From Devosia sp. (GTDB lineage Bacteria; Pseudomonadota; Alphaproteobacteria; Rhizobiales; Devosiaceae): a stretch of DNA of 64,000 nucleotides. Numbering within the stretch: position 1 is the first letter of the stretch; the number at the start of each line of letters is the position of its first letter. The translations under genes and the position numbers were made by a program. Below, one piece after another: positions 35,462-45,760 of this stretch. The stretch is taken from positions 62,001-126,000 of the forward strand of contig NZ_JAGIAW010000001.1 in NCBI RefSeq assembly GCF_017744655.1, in the 5' to 3' direction. The notes beneath the pieces are model-generated. The model saw only the letters and a program-made list of their open reading frames with translations, made no database searches and had not been told where the DNA came from.

Positions 35462-36558
35462 GTGTCGCGGCTTTCGAAATCGAGCCGCGGATCGACCCAC
35501 ATATAGGCGAGGTCGGAAATAAGCCCGATGACGAGGCCGAGCAGCGAGAAAATGTAGAGCGTCGCAAAGACCACCGGATAGTCGCGGGTGGAAATGGCTT
35601 CAAAACCGAGGAGGCCGAGGCCGTCGAGCGAGAAAATGGTCTCGATCAGCAGCGAGCCGCCGAAGAAGGCGCCGATGAACGCGCCGGGAAAGCTCGCAAT
35701 GATCAGCATCATGGCATTGCGGAAGACGTGGCCATAGAGCACGCGGTTTTCCGTCAGGCCTTTTGCGCGCGCCGTCACCACATATTGCTTGGAGATTTCA
35801 TCGAGGAAGGAATTCTTGGTCAGCAGCGTAGCAGTGGCAAAGGCCCCAAGCCCCATGGCGGTGATGGGCAGGACCAGGTGCCAGAAATAGTCGAGCACCT
35901 GCCGCCAGAGCGGGAAACTGGCAAAGCCGGGCGAGGTAAGGCCGCGTAGCGGAAAGACTGACCAGAAACTGCCGCCGGCAAAGAGCACGACCAGCGCAAT
36001 GGCGACGAGAAAGCCGGGGACGGCATAGCCGATGATGACGACGGTGGAGGTCCAGACGTCAAAGCGCGAGCCATCGCGGCGGGCCTTGGCTATCCCCAGG
36101 GGTATCGAGACGCCATAGGCGATCAGCGTCATCCAAAGCCCAAGCGAGATCGAGACCGGCATTTTCTCCTTCACCAGGTCGATCACCGAAATGTCGCGAT
36201 AATAACTCTCGCCGAAATCGAAGCGCAGATAGTTCCAGAGCATATTGCCGAAGCGTTCGAGCGGCGGCTTGTCGAAGCCGAACTGTTTTTCGATGCGCGC
36301 GACGAGTTCGGGCGGCAGGCCTTGGCGGCCGCGATATTCGCCGCCCTTCTGGCCGGCGCCCTGCGGCGGCTGAGACAGTGTTTCGTCGCCCCCACCGGTG
36401 ACGCGTTCGCTGAGGTCGACATTCTGGCCTGACATATTGGCCAGTGCCTGCTCGACGGGGCCGCCTGGGGCGAACTGGGTTATGAGAAAGGAAACGGCCA
36501 TGATGCCGAAGATCGTCGGAATCATCAGCAGTAGACGGCGGATGATATAGGCGCCCAT
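35458..36558 (-). CDS. yejB: YejB-type ABC permease
   Basis: A 366-residue inner-membrane permease of the Dpp/Opp B class and the first gene of the operon. It begins AYIIRRLLLMIPTIFGIMAVSFLITQFAPGGPVEQ, the standard N-terminus of this class, and carries a polar Gly/Gln-rich insert near residues 45-75 as in YejB. The EAA loop is QYVVTARAKGLTENRVLYGHVFRNA. The upstream 190 bp to the divergent gene at 36749 must contain its promoter. Confidence 0.94.
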   Translation of the reverse strand: MGAYIIRRLLLMIPTIFGIMAVSFLITQFAPGGPVEQALANMSGQNVDLSERVTGGGDETLSQPPQGAGQKGGEYRGRQGLPPELVARIEKQFGFDKPPLERFGNMLWNYLRFDFGESYYRDISVIDLVKEKMPVSISLGLWMTLIAYGVSIPLGIAKARRDGSRFDVWTSTVVIIGYAVPGFLVAIALVVLFAGGSFWSVFPLRGLTSPGFASFPLWRQVLDYFWHLVLPITAMGLGAFATATLLTKNSFLDEISKQYVVTARAKGLTENRVLYGHVFRNAMMLIIASFPGAFIGAFFGGSLLIETIFSLDGLGLLGFEAISTRDYPVVFATLYIFSLLGLVIGLISDLAYMWVDPRLDFESRDT

Positions 36559-36748
36559 CTCGTTCCCTGTTCGGGCCCTCTCTGGTCGCGAGGCAAATCA
36601 CCTTGCGCCTGCGGGGCTTTAACCGCAATGCATCATTTGCGCGCCGCTTTGGCAATGTCCCAAGCGCGCTGAGTCGTTCGATTGAGCATGGATTGGCATT
36701 GCCGCCGAGCGGTCAGCCGGTCACAATTGAGCGAGAAGAGGAGCGGAT

Positions 36749-36982
36749 ATGGATTTTGTCACCATTGGCCAGGTGCGCGACGAAGGCGTGGCGCGGATCA
36801 TTCTCGTGGCCCTGCGCGCGCATGGCTTTCATCCGCTGGAGCCGCGCGATGGCGGCCTGCCGGGCGTGCCAAACCTCTTTGGCCGCGAGGGTGTGGGCAT
36901 CGATGTGCCGGAAGATGAAGCCACCGATGCAACGCTTCTGTTCCAAGAGTTGTTGAAAGACATGACTGGGCCCAACACCTAA
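36749..36982 (+). CDS. Small DUF2007-like protein
   Basis: A 77-residue cytosolic protein resembling the DUF2007 (putative signal-transducing protein) group: VTIGQVRDEGVARIILVALRAHGFHPLEPRDGGLPGVPNLFG, then VGIDVPEDEATDATLLFQELLKD. The pattern of a short beta-alpha unit with a moved-in-helix selecting between subunits is typical, but the match is weak. An AAGAGGAG ribosome site lies eight bases before the ATG. Likely monocistronic, divergent from yejB. Confidence 0.7.
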   Translation: MDFVTIGQVRDEGVARIILVALRAHGFHPLEPRDGGLPGVPNLFGREGVGIDVPEDEATDATLLFQELLKDMTGPNT

Positions 36983-37102
36983 AACTGCCATAAAGGAATG
37001 CAAGATTTTCTGTGCGGGTCGGGCGTTGAACCCTGAGGCAGCTTCGGTTAATAAGCCGCCTAATGAGTTAATTTCCTTTAAGCCTTCGGGCAGGAGTGAC
37101 CA

Positions 37103-37705
37103 ATGAAGGTTTGGATGCGCGGAGCCGGCTCCGTGATTGGATTGGGCCTCGTCGCGCTGGCGCTGGCCGGTTGTTCGTCGACCGCTCGGTCCAACACGGC
37201 CGATCTCAACGTCGTGCGCGCACCGCAGCAATTGCAGCCGGTGCAGTCGTCCTCAGTGCAACAGGGCACGCTGCCCGCAATCGGTGCAACCGGTACGCCG
37301 GCCCCGGGTCTCTCGGGCACGCCGGTTCTCGGCGGCGCTCCGGCCATGACCACGGCCACGGCGACCACCCCCGGCCAGCTCGGCACCAATAGCTCGATCG
37401 TCAATGTCGGCGCTCCGGCGACCGGTTTCTCGACGGGTCCGGAAGGCGTGTGGACGGTCTCGGCCGGCACGGGCACCTGCCAGCTCAACCTGCCGATGAC
37501 CGCAAAGACCGGCACGAACTACTACCGTGCCTCGTCCCCGGGTTGCGCAGTGCCGCAGATCGCTTCGGTCACCGGTTGGCAGCAAGTCGGCAGCCAGCTG
37601 CAGCTCTATGATGATAACGGCAACATCGCTGCCTTCCTCGCTCCCTCGGGCGGCCGCTATATCGGCACCGTGAGCGGTGGCCAGGCGATCTCGATGTCGC
37701 GTTGA
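37103..37705 (+). CDS. Omp19-like outer-membrane lipoprotein with protease-inhibitor Inh domain
   Basis: A 200-residue lipoprotein. The signal sequence ends in the lipobox LALAGC, with Cys24 as the lipidation site. A long Thr/Ala/Gly/Pro-rich linker follows (about 25-110), then a C-terminal beta-barrel Inh-type domain with the disulfide-prone cysteines of GTCQLNLPM and SPGCAVP and the WQQVGSQLQLYDDNGNIAAFLAP segment. In Brucella, Omp19 is a surface lipoprotein that inhibits proteases; the role here is inferred. A CAGGAGTG site precedes the ATG, and a terminator follows nine bases after the stop. Confidence 0.88.
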   Translation: MKVWMRGAGSVIGLGLVALALAGCSSTARSNTADLNVVRAPQQLQPVQSSSVQQGTLPAIGATGTPAPGLSGTPVLGGAPAMTTATATTPGQLGTNSSIVNVGAPATGFSTGPEGVWTVSAGTGTCQLNLPMTAKTGTNYYRASSPGCAVPQIASVTGWQQVGSQLQLYDDNGNIAAFLAPSGGRYIGTVSGGQAISMSR

Positions 37706-37713
37706 TTTTTTTG

Positions 37714-37742
37714 GGCCGGTCCTTAGCGACCGGCCTTTTCTT
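37714..37742 (+). terminator. Rho-independent terminator of the Omp19-like gene
   Basis: GGCCGGTC pairs with GACCGGCC over the loop CTTAGC, followed by TTTTCTT. Confidence 0.88.
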
Positions 37743-37769
37743 GACCTCCTGAGGTCCAGCCTCCCCACC

Positions 37770-37837
37770 ATGTCACCCCCGCGAAAGCGGGGGCCTCTGT
37801 TTCAAACGGAGGTTCCCGCTTTCGCGGGAATGACACC
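37770..37837. repeat. Palindromic repeat, family A, copy 4
   Basis: Begins ATGTCACCCCCGCGAAAGCG and ends GCTTTCGCGGGAATGACACC. It is a variant with an extra C in the left hairpin, lying between the Omp19-like terminator and zapE. Confidence 0.9.
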
Positions 37838-37866
37838 GTGATTGTCTTGGTACCGGAACTCTGTCC

Positions 37867-38997
37867 ATGACCTCTTCCCTCCAGGGTCCCGTCCACAAAG
37901 CCTATCTCGATCTTGTCGCGCGTGGTGCGCTGACGAGCGATCCGGCGCAGCTCGATGCTACGGCGCATTTCGATCGCGTCCTTCATGACGTCATGGCCGC
38001 CAAGTCCAAAAGCTTTTTGGGTCTGCGCACCAAGCCCAAAGCGGTGCGCGGGCTCTATCTCGTGGGCGAAGTCGGCCGTGGCAAGACCATGCTCATGGAC
38101 CTGTTCTTCGCCGCCCTGCCGACGCGCCACAAGCGCCGCGTGCATTTCCACGAATTCATGGACGAAGTGCATGCCGGCATTTCGGCCTTCCGCAAGGCGG
38201 CCCGGGGCAAGAACGAGGATGCCGACCCGGTCGAGGCGGTCACCAAGCCGATCCTGAAGTCCGGCCTGCGCGTCCTTTGTCTGGATGAGTTTCACGTCCA
38301 CGACATTACCAATGCCATGCTGCTCGATCGGCTGTTCGAAAAGCTCTTTGCCGGCGGCGTCACACTAATCGCTACCTCCAATGTGGTGCCGGACCAACTC
38401 TACAAGGATGGCCTCAACCGTCAGCTTTTCCTGCCGTTTATCGCGCGGCTCAAGGAAGAGACTGAGGTCGTCGAACTGCTTTCCGAGCAGGATTATCGCC
38501 GCCTGAAATTTGCTGGCCAGCAGGTCTATGCCTTCGGCAGCGACACGCGCGCCACCATGGACAAGCTCTGGCTCCGCATCACCGGCGGCGAGCCCGGCCG
38601 TCCGGGCGTCGTGGAAAGCATCGGCCGACAGATTCCGGTGCCGCTGCAATCCATGGGCGCGGCCCGCTTCAACTTTTCCGATCTCTGCGAAAAGCCGCTC
38701 GGCACGCGCGACTTCGTCCGCATCGCCCACCACTTCGATTCGCTTGTTATCGACGGCATCCCGCAGATGGACCGCACTAGGTCCGACGCTGCCAAACGCT
38801 TCATCCTCCTGATCGATAGCCTCTACGACCGGGGCGTAAAACTCGCTGCCAGTTTCGAAGTGCCGCTCGAACAACTTGGCCGCGACGACAAGACGGCCTT
38901 CGAATTCCAGCGCACCATTTCGCGCCTCAATGAGATGCAGTCCGAAGAGTACCTGGCAAAGGGCCTCCGCGATGCCGCGCCGGCGGAGGGGGTCTGA
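37867..38997 (+). CDS. zapE: Cell division protein ZapE (AFG1-family ATPase)
   Basis: ZapE is a P-loop ATPase of the AFG1/LACE1 family that acts on the Z ring in E. coli. The 376-residue protein has Walker A GEVGRGKTMLMDLFF near residues 67-81, the HFHEFMDEVHAG segment, and Walker B VLCLDEFHVHDITNAMLLDRLFE, followed by TLIATSNVVPDQLYKDGLNR, a family signature. It sits directly upstream of mdh, a neighbourhood common in Rhizobiales. Confidence 0.93.
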   Translation: MTSSLQGPVHKAYLDLVARGALTSDPAQLDATAHFDRVLHDVMAAKSKSFLGLRTKPKAVRGLYLVGEVGRGKTMLMDLFFAALPTRHKRRVHFHEFMDEVHAGISAFRKAARGKNEDADPVEAVTKPILKSGLRVLCLDEFHVHDITNAMLLDRLFEKLFAGGVTLIATSNVVPDQLYKDGLNRQLFLPFIARLKEETEVVELLSEQDYRRLKFAGQQVYAFGSDTRATMDKLWLRITGGEPGRPGVVESIGRQIPVPLQSMGAARFNFSDLCEKPLGTRDFVRIAHHFDSLVIDGIPQMDRTRSDAAKRFILLIDSLYDRGVKLAASFEVPLEQLGRDDKTAFEFQRTISRLNEMQSEEYLAKGLRDAAPAEGV

Positions 38998-39131
38998 AGC
39001 TCCACATGCCCATTTGGCATACCCCCATCGCCCATCGGCAAGGCGATTTGCGCCTTTACGACGAAGGGTTCACTTGCCCCTCCTGCCCGGTAGGGTTAAG
39101 ACGTGCGCCAAATCAACGCAGTCCGGGATGA

Positions 39132-40100
<969 letters not shown>

Positions 40101-40107
40101 GAATAAG

Positions 40108-40140
40108 AAAAGCCGCTGGTAGCCCCAGCGGCTTCTCCCT
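40108..40140 (+). terminator. Terminator-like hairpin after mdh
   Basis: AAGCCGCTGG pairs with CCAGCGGCTT over a five-base loop, followed by CTCCCTTT. The T-tract is weak, so it may attenuate rather than end transcription into sucC. Confidence 0.65.
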
Positions 40141-40192
40141 TTCCGGTCTCCAGAATCGGCCGGATCATCTCTGCCCACCCAAGGGGAATTCA

Positions 40193-41392
40193 ATGAACAT
40201 CCATGAACATCAGGCCAAGGCGCTGCTGAAGGAATATGGCGCGCCCGTTGCTGCCGGCGTCGCCATTTTCTCGGCTGACGAGGCTGAAGCTGCAGCCAAG
40301 TCGCTGCCCGGCCCGCTCTATGTGGTCAAGAGCCAGATCCATGCCGGCGGTCGCGGCAAGGGCAAGTTCAAGGACCTTGGTCCCGATGCCAAAGGCGGCG
40401 TGCGTCTCGCCAAGTCCGTCGAGGACGTGGTCAAGAACGCCAGGGAAATGCTGGGCAACACGCTCGTGACCAAGCAGACCGGCGACGCCGGCAAGCAGGT
40501 CAATCGCCTCTATATCGAAGACGGCGCCGATATCGCCCGCGAACTCTACTGCTCGCTGCTGGTCGATCGCGCGACGTCCAAGGTGTCCTTCGTCGTTTCG
40601 ACCGAAGGCGGCATGGACATCGAAGCCGTTGCTCACGACACGCCTGAAAAGATCATCACCGTCGGTATCGATCCGGTCGCTGGCGTCACCGCTGCCGATA
40701 TCGCCAAGATCAACTCGGCGCTGAAGCTCGACGGCACGGCCGCCGTGGATGGCGAACACCTGTTCCCGATCCTCTACAAGGCCTTCACCGAGAAGGACAT
40801 GAGCCTCCTCGAAGTGAATCCGCTGATCGTCATGGAAAACGGTCGCCTGCGCGTTCTCGACGCCAAAGTCTCGTTCGACAACAACGCCTCCTTCCGTCAC
40901 GAAGAGCTCAAGCCCCTTCGCGATCTCTCGGAAGAAGATGCCAAGGAAATCGAAGCCAGTAAGTATGACCTCGCCTACGTTGCCCTCGACGGCAATATCG
41001 GCTGCATGGTCAACGGCGCAGGCCTTGCCATGTCCACCATGGACATCATCAAGCTCTATGGCGCCGAGCCGGCCAACTTCCTCGACGTTGGCGGTGGCGC
41101 GAGCAAGGAGAAGGTGACCGCGGCCTTTAAGATCATCACTGCCGATCCGGCCGTGAAGGGCATCCTGGTCAACATCTTTGGCGGCATCATGCGCTGCGAT
41201 GTCATCGCCGAAGGCGTGATCGCTGCAGTCAAGGAAGTCGGTTTGAAGGTTCCGCTGGTGGTTCGCCTCGAAGGCACCAACGTCAAGGAAGGCAAGGCCA
41301 TCCTCGACAATTCGGGCCTCGACGTGATTTCCGCCGATGACCTCGACGACGCCGCCCAGAAGATCGTCGCCGCTGTCGGCAAAGCCGCCTAA
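40193..41392 (+). CDS. sucC: Succinate-CoA ligase, beta subunit
   Basis: Subunit of the ADP/GDP-forming succinyl-CoA synthetase of the TCA cycle. The 399 residues begin with [19 protein letters not shown] and have the ATP-grasp segment [16 protein letters not shown], the metal/nucleotide region LLEVNPLIV and the CoA-ligase C-domain with [13 protein letters not shown] and [23 protein letters not shown] precedes the ATG. SucD follows after 24 bp, so the pair is co-transcribed. Confidence 0.97.
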   Translation: MNIHEHQAKALLKEYGAPVAAGVAIFSADEAEAAAKSLPGPLYVVKSQIHAGGRGKGKFKDLGPDAKGGVRLAKSVEDVVKNAREMLGNTLVTKQTGDAGKQVNRLYIEDGADIARELYCSLLVDRATSKVSFVVSTEGGMDIEAVAHDTPEKIITVGIDPVAGVTAADIAKINSALKLDGTAAVDGEHLFPILYKAFTEKDMSLLEVNPLIVMENGRLRVLDAKVSFDNNASFRHEELKPLRDLSEEDAKEIEASKYDLAYVALDGNIGCMVNGAGLAMSTMDIIKLYGAEPANFLDVGGGASKEKVTAAFKIITADPAVKGILVNIFGGIMRCDVIAEGVIAAVKEVGLKVPLVVRLEGTNVKEGKAILDNSGLDVISADDLDDAAQKIVAAVGKAA

Positions 41393-41416
41393 GCGCACTG
41401 CAGAAGAGAAAAACCA

Positions 41417-42325
41417 ATGTCTATTCTCGTCAACAAAGACACCAAGGTTCTCGTGCAGGGCCTCACCGGCAAGACCGGTACCTTCCACACCGAACAGGCT
41501 CTGGCTTACTACGGCACCAAGATGGTTGGTGGCGTGAACCCCAAGAAGGCCGGTGAAACCTGGACTTCCGGTCTCGACGGCTCGGCCTCGCTGCCGGTGT
41601 TCGCTTCGGTTGCCGAAGGCCGCGAAAAGACCGGCGCCAATGCCTCGGTCATCTATGTTCCGCCTCCGGGCGCCGCTGCCGCCATCGAAGAAGCAATCGA
41701 CGCTGAGATTCCACTCATCGTCTGCATCACCGAAGGCGTGCCGGTCATGGACATGGTTCGCGTCAAGGCAAAGCTCGAAAAGAGCAAGTCGCGCCTCATC
41801 GGGCCGAACTGCCCCGGCGTCCTGACCCCGGAAGAATGCAAGATCGGCATCATGCCGGGCTCGATCTTCTCCAAGGGCTCGGTGGGTATTGTTTCGCGCT
41901 CGGGCACGCTTACCTATGAAGCAGTGTTCCAGACCACCAATGAAGGCCTCGGCCAGACCACGGCTGTCGGCATCGGCGGCGACCCGGTCAAGGGCACCGA
42001 ATTCATTGATATGCTCGAAATGTTCCTCGCTGACGAAGCCACCAAGTCGATCATCATGATCGGCGAAATCGGCGGCTCGGCTGAAGAAGAAGCAGCGCAG
42101 TTCCTGATCGACGAAGCCAAGCGCGGCCGCAAGAAGCCGATGGCTGGTTTTATCGCCGGCCGTACTGCTCCCGCCGGCCGCACCATGGGCCATGCTGGCG
42201 CCGTAATTTCGGGCGGTAAGGGTGGCGCTGAAGAAAAGATCGCGGCCATGGAAGCTGCCGGCATCAAGGTGTCGAGCTCCCCGGCCCGTATCGGCAAGAC
42301 GCTGGCTGAAGTCCTGCGCGGCTAA
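41417..42325 (+). CDS. sucD: Succinate-CoA ligase, alpha subunit
   Basis: The 302-residue subunit carries the CoA-binding Rossmann domain ([17 protein letters not shown]) and the phosphorylated active-site histidine, His259, in [16 protein letters not shown]. Other family segments are [20 protein letters not shown] and [11 protein letters not shown]. It pairs with SucC and ends 16 bases before a family A repeat. Confidence 0.97.
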   Translation: MSILVNKDTKVLVQGLTGKTGTFHTEQALAYYGTKMVGGVNPKKAGETWTSGLDGSASLPVFASVAEGREKTGANASVIYVPPPGAAAAIEEAIDAEIPLIVCITEGVPVMDMVRVKAKLEKSKSRLIGPNCPGVLTPEECKIGIMPGSIFSKGSVGIVSRSGTLTYEAVFQTTNEGLGQTTAVGIGGDPVKGTEFIDMLEMFLADEATKSIIMIGEIGGSAEEEAAQFLIDEAKRGRKKPMAGFIAGRTAPAGRTMGHAGAVISGGKGGAEEKIAAMEAAGIKVSSSPARIGKTLAEVLRG

Positions 42326-42337
42326 GGCCACAACCGC

Positions 42338-42408
42338 GGTGTCATTCCCGCGAAAGCGGGAACCCCTATTTGGTAACGGAGGTCCCCGCTTTCGCGGGGA
42401 TGACACGG
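42338..42408. repeat. Palindromic repeat, family A, copy 5
   Basis: GGTGTCATTCCCGCGAAAGC to CCCCGCTTTCGCGGGG and ATGACACGG. It begins 13 bp after sucD and is likely part of the 3' structure of the sucCD message. Confidence 0.9.
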
Positions 42409-42730
42409 TGGGTTGGTTAGGGCTTGGCGCTATGTTGTTTATGTCGTCACCACCGGGCGGGCCCGGCAATGACGACGAGAATAATATGCTGCGGTCGCTT
42501 CATTCGACCAATGTCGGTCGCGCTTCAGTCACGGTTCGGTGTTAAGCCTGCCGGTAGACGAGAAAAATTGTAGTGTGAGCCGCGGCGCCTCCCACGGGCG
42601 CCGCAAGTCTTAACAAGATACAAAGGAAAAGCGGTCAATATTCCCCCACTTTGGGCGGCCGCATTTAGAGCCGGCTCTCCGCCGGTTTGTTGAGAAGGAT
42701 GGCAGGACGCAAGGTCCTGCACAAAAAGCG
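42409..42730. other. sucD-sucA intergenic region with partial family C repeat and leader hairpin
   Basis: This 320 bp stretch has no gene I can support. Near 42446-42480 there is a shortened family C repeat (CACCACCGGG...CCCGGCAATGACGA). At 42582-42604, GCGGCGCC and GGCGCCGC form a perfect eight-base stem with loop TCCCACG and no T-tract, so it is a leader structure rather than a terminator. The sucA promoter must lie here, but I cannot place its hexamers with confidence. Confidence 0.5.
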
Positions 42731-45700
42731 ATGACACGACAGGAAAAGAACGACACGTTCTTGCTGACCTCGTTCCTCTATGGGGGGAACGCCGACTACA
42801 TCGAACAACTCTATTCCCGTTACAAGACGGACCCCAACAGCGTCGATTCGACGTGGTCCAGCTTCTTCTCCCGGCTTGATGACAGCGATGGCATCGCCGA
42901 GAAGAACGCTGCTGGCCCAAGCTGGGGCCGCAAGGACTGGCCACAGTCCGCGAGCGGCGATCTCGTTTCCGCGCTAGACGGAAACTGGGGCGAGGTAGCG
43001 ATCAAGGCGGAAAAGGCTACGACCAAGAAGGCCGCTGCCGAAGGCAAGCCCGCGCCGACCGCCAGCGATGTGCTGCAGGCAACGCGCGACTCGATCCGTG
43101 CCATCATGATGATCCGTGCCTATCGCATGCGCGGGCATCTCCATGCCGATCTCGACCCGCTGAAGATGAAGGCCGAAGAGCCGGCGCCGGAACTCGATCC
43201 GCGCAGCTACGGTTTCACCGACGCCGATTTCAGCCGCAAGATCTTCATCGACAACTATCTCGGGCTCGAATACGCCACGATCCCGGAAATGCTGGCGATC
43301 CTTGAGCGCACCTATTGCGGTACGGTCGGCATCGAGTTCATGCACATCTCCGATCCTGAAGCCAAGCAGTGGATTCAGGAACGCATCGAAGGTCCGGACA
43401 AGGAAATCACCTTCACTGCCGAAGGCAAGAAGGCGATCCTCAACAAGCTGGTCGAGGCCGAAGGTTTCGAAAAGTTCCTGGACGTCAAGTACACCGGCAC
43501 CAAGCGCTTCGGCCTCGATGGCAGTGAAGCCGCAATTCCCGCGCTCGAACAGATCATCAAGCGCGGCGGCGCCCTCGGCATCAAGGACGTCGTGCTCGGC
43601 ATGGCCCACCGCGGCCGCCTAAACGTTCTGACCCAGGTGCTGCAGAAGCCGCACCGCGCGCTGTTCCACGAATTCAAGGGCGGCGCCTTCTACCCCGACG
43701 ACGTCGAGGGTTCGGGCGACGTGAAGTACCACCTCGGTGCCTCTTCCGACCGCGAATTCGACGGCAACAAGGTCCACCTGTCGCTGACCGCCAACCCCAG
43801 CCACCTCGAGATCGTCGATCCCGTCGTGCTCGGCAAGTCGCGCGCCAAGCAGGACCAGCACATCTCTCCCGATGGCAAGCTCGTCAACATCGCCACCGAC
43901 GGCAAGCCGGATCGCTCCATGGTTCTGCCGCTGCTGATCCATGGCGATGCGGCCTTCGCCGGCCAGGGCGTCATTGCGGAGTGTCTCGGTCTCTCGGGCC
44001 TCAAGGGCCATCGCACCGGCGGTTCGATCCATCTGGTCATCAACAACCAGATCGGCTTCACCACCTCGCCGATGTATTCGCGCTCTTCGCCCTATCCGAC
44101 CGACGTCGCCAAGATGATCGAGGCCCCGGTTCTGCACGTCAACGGTGACGATCCGGAAGCCGTGGTCTTTGCGGCCAAGGTCGCGGTCGAATACCGCCAG
44201 AAGTTTGCCAAGCCTGTCGTCATCGACATGTTCTGCTACCGCCGCTTCGGCCACAACGAAGGCGACGAACCGAGCTTCACCCAGCCGCTCATGTACTCCA
44301 AGATCCGGAGCCACAAGACCACGCTGGAGCTCTATTCGGAAAAGCTCGTCAGCGAAGGCGTGCTCTCCGCCGATGACGTCGAACAGCTCAAGGCCGCCTG
44401 GCGCGCCAAGCTCGAGACCGAATTCGAAGCCGGCCAGGATTACCGTCCGAACAAGGCCGACTGGCTCGATGGCGCCTGGAAGAATTTCAAGCCCGCCCAC
44501 GACGATGGCGCTCGCCGCGGTGAAACCGGCGTTGCCCTCGACAAGCTGATCCAGATCGGCACCAAGCTGACGCAGGTTCCGGCCGACCTCAACGTGCACC
44601 GCACGGTCAAACGCTTCCTCGACAATCGCCTCGGCGCAATTGAATCGGGCGAGGGCATCGACTGGGCAACCGCCGAAGCGCTCGCGTTTGGTACGCTCGT
44701 CACCGAAGGCCATCCGGTGCGTCTCTCGGGGCAAGATTGCGAACGCGGCACCTTCAGCCAGCGTCACTCGGTGCTGAACGACCAGCAGGTCGAGAACAAG
44801 AGCTATACCCCGCTCAACAATCTCGATCCGGAAAACCAGGCTCGCTACGAAGTCATCAACTCGATGCTTTCGGAAGAAGCGGTGCTCGGCTTCGAATATG
44901 GCTACTCGCTGTCCGAGCCGCGCGCTCTGACCCTCTGGGAAGCCCAGTTCGGCGACTTCGTGAACGGTGCGCAGGTCGTCATCGACCAGTTCATCTCCTC
45001 GGGTGAGCGCAAGTGGTTCCGCATGTCGGGCCTCGTGATGCTTCTGCCGCATGGCTATGAAGGGCAGGGCCCGGAGCACTCCTCCGCGCGTCCCGAACGC
45101 TTCCTGCAGCTTTGCGCCGAAGACAACATGCAGGTCGCCAACTGCACGACCCCGGCCAACTACTTCCACATCCTGCGTCGCCAGCTCAAGCGTGACTTCC
45201 GCAAGCCGCTGATCCTGATGACCCCCAAGAGCCTGCTGCGCCACAAGCGTGCCGTCTCGGGTCTCGTGGAACTTGGTCCGGACAGCGTCTTCCACCGTCT
45301 CCTTTGGGACGATGCCGAGGCACCGGGCCTGCCCAAGACCACGATCAAGCTCGCTTCGGACGATAAGATCCGTCGCGTCGTGCTCTGCACCGGCAAGGTC
45401 TATTACGATCTGCTCGAAGACCGCGAGAAGAAGGGCGTCGACGACGTCTATCTGCTGCGTGTCGAACAGCTCTATCCGTTCCCGGCCAAGGCGCTTCTCG
45501 ACGAACTCAGCCGCTTCCCAAATGCGGAAGTGGTCTGGTGCCAGGAAGAGCCGAAGAACATGGGTGCATGGGCCTTCATCCAGCCCTATGTTGAATGGGT
45601 TTTTGACCAGATGGGCCGCGAATATCAGCGCGTCCGTTATGTCGGCCGTCCGGCCGCTGCCTCGCCGGCGACTGGCCTGATGCGTACGCATCTGGCTCAG

Positions 45701-45736
45701 CTCCAGGCATTCCTCGATGAAGCCTTCGCCAAGTAA
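42731..45736 (+). CDS. sucA: 2-oxoglutarate dehydrogenase E1 component
   Basis: This thiamine-diphosphate enzyme decarboxylates 2-oxoglutarate in the OGDH complex. The 1001 residues begin with the E2-interacting N-terminus TSFLYGGNADYIEQLYSRYK. ThDP and catalytic regions are visible: VVLGMAHRGRLNVL, YHLGASSDREF, LTANPSHLEIVDPVVLGKSRA, VINNQIGFTTSP, VVIDMFCYRRFGHNEGDEP and RLSGQDCERGTFSQRH, with a C-terminal WCQEEPKNMGAW. The E2 gene follows after 24 bp, consistent with one complex operon. Confidence 0.98.
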   Translation: MTRQEKNDTFLLTSFLYGGNADYIEQLYSRYKTDPNSVDSTWSSFFSRLDDSDGIAEKNAAGPSWGRKDWPQSASGDLVSALDGNWGEVAIKAEKATTKKAAAEGKPAPTASDVLQATRDSIRAIMMIRAYRMRGHLHADLDPLKMKAEEPAPELDPRSYGFTDADFSRKIFIDNYLGLEYATIPEMLAILERTYCGTVGIEFMHISDPEAKQWIQERIEGPDKEITFTAEGKKAILNKLVEAEGFEKFLDVKYTGTKRFGLDGSEAAIPALEQIIKRGGALGIKDVVLGMAHRGRLNVLTQVLQKPHRALFHEFKGGAFYPDDVEGSGDVKYHLGASSDREFDGNKVHLSLTANPSHLEIVDPVVLGKSRAKQDQHISPDGKLVNIATDGKPDRSMVLPLLIHGDAAFAGQGVIAECLGLSGLKGHRTGGSIHLVINNQIGFTTSPMYSRSSPYPTDVAKMIEAPVLHVNGDDPEAVVFAAKVAVEYRQKFAKPVVIDMFCYRRFGHNEGDEPSFTQPLMYSKIRSHKTTLELYSEKLVSEGVLSADDVEQLKAAWRAKLETEFEAGQDYRPNKADWLDGAWKNFKPAHDDGARRGETGVALDKLIQIGTKLTQVPADLNVHRTVKRFLDNRLGAIESGEGIDWATAEALAFGTLVTEGHPVRLSGQDCERGTFSQRHSVLNDQQVENKSYTPLNNLDPENQARYEVINSMLSEEAVLGFEYGYSLSEPRALTLWEAQFGDFVNGAQVVIDQFISSGERKWFRMSGLVMLLPHGYEGQGPEHSSARPERFLQLCAEDNMQVANCTTPANYFHILRRQLKRDFRKPLILMTPKSLLRHKRAVSGLVELGPDSVFHRLLWDDAEAPGLPKTTIKLASDDKIRRVVLCTGKVYYDLLEDREKKGVDDVYLLRVEQLYPFPAKALLDELSRFPNAEVVWCQEEPKNMGAWAFIQPYVEWVFDQMGREYQRVRYVGRPAAASPATGLMRTHLAQLQAFLDEAFAK

Positions 45737-45760
45737 GCGCCAAGATAAAAGGATCAAACA

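Noticed and set aside
40190-42469. Long minus-strand open frame opposite sucCD
   Set aside because: Antisense of conserved genes, with no recognisable motif; it is a codon-bias shadow.
42582-42604. Hairpin as terminator of sucCD
   Set aside because: No T-tract follows on either strand, and it lies more than 250 bases after sucD.
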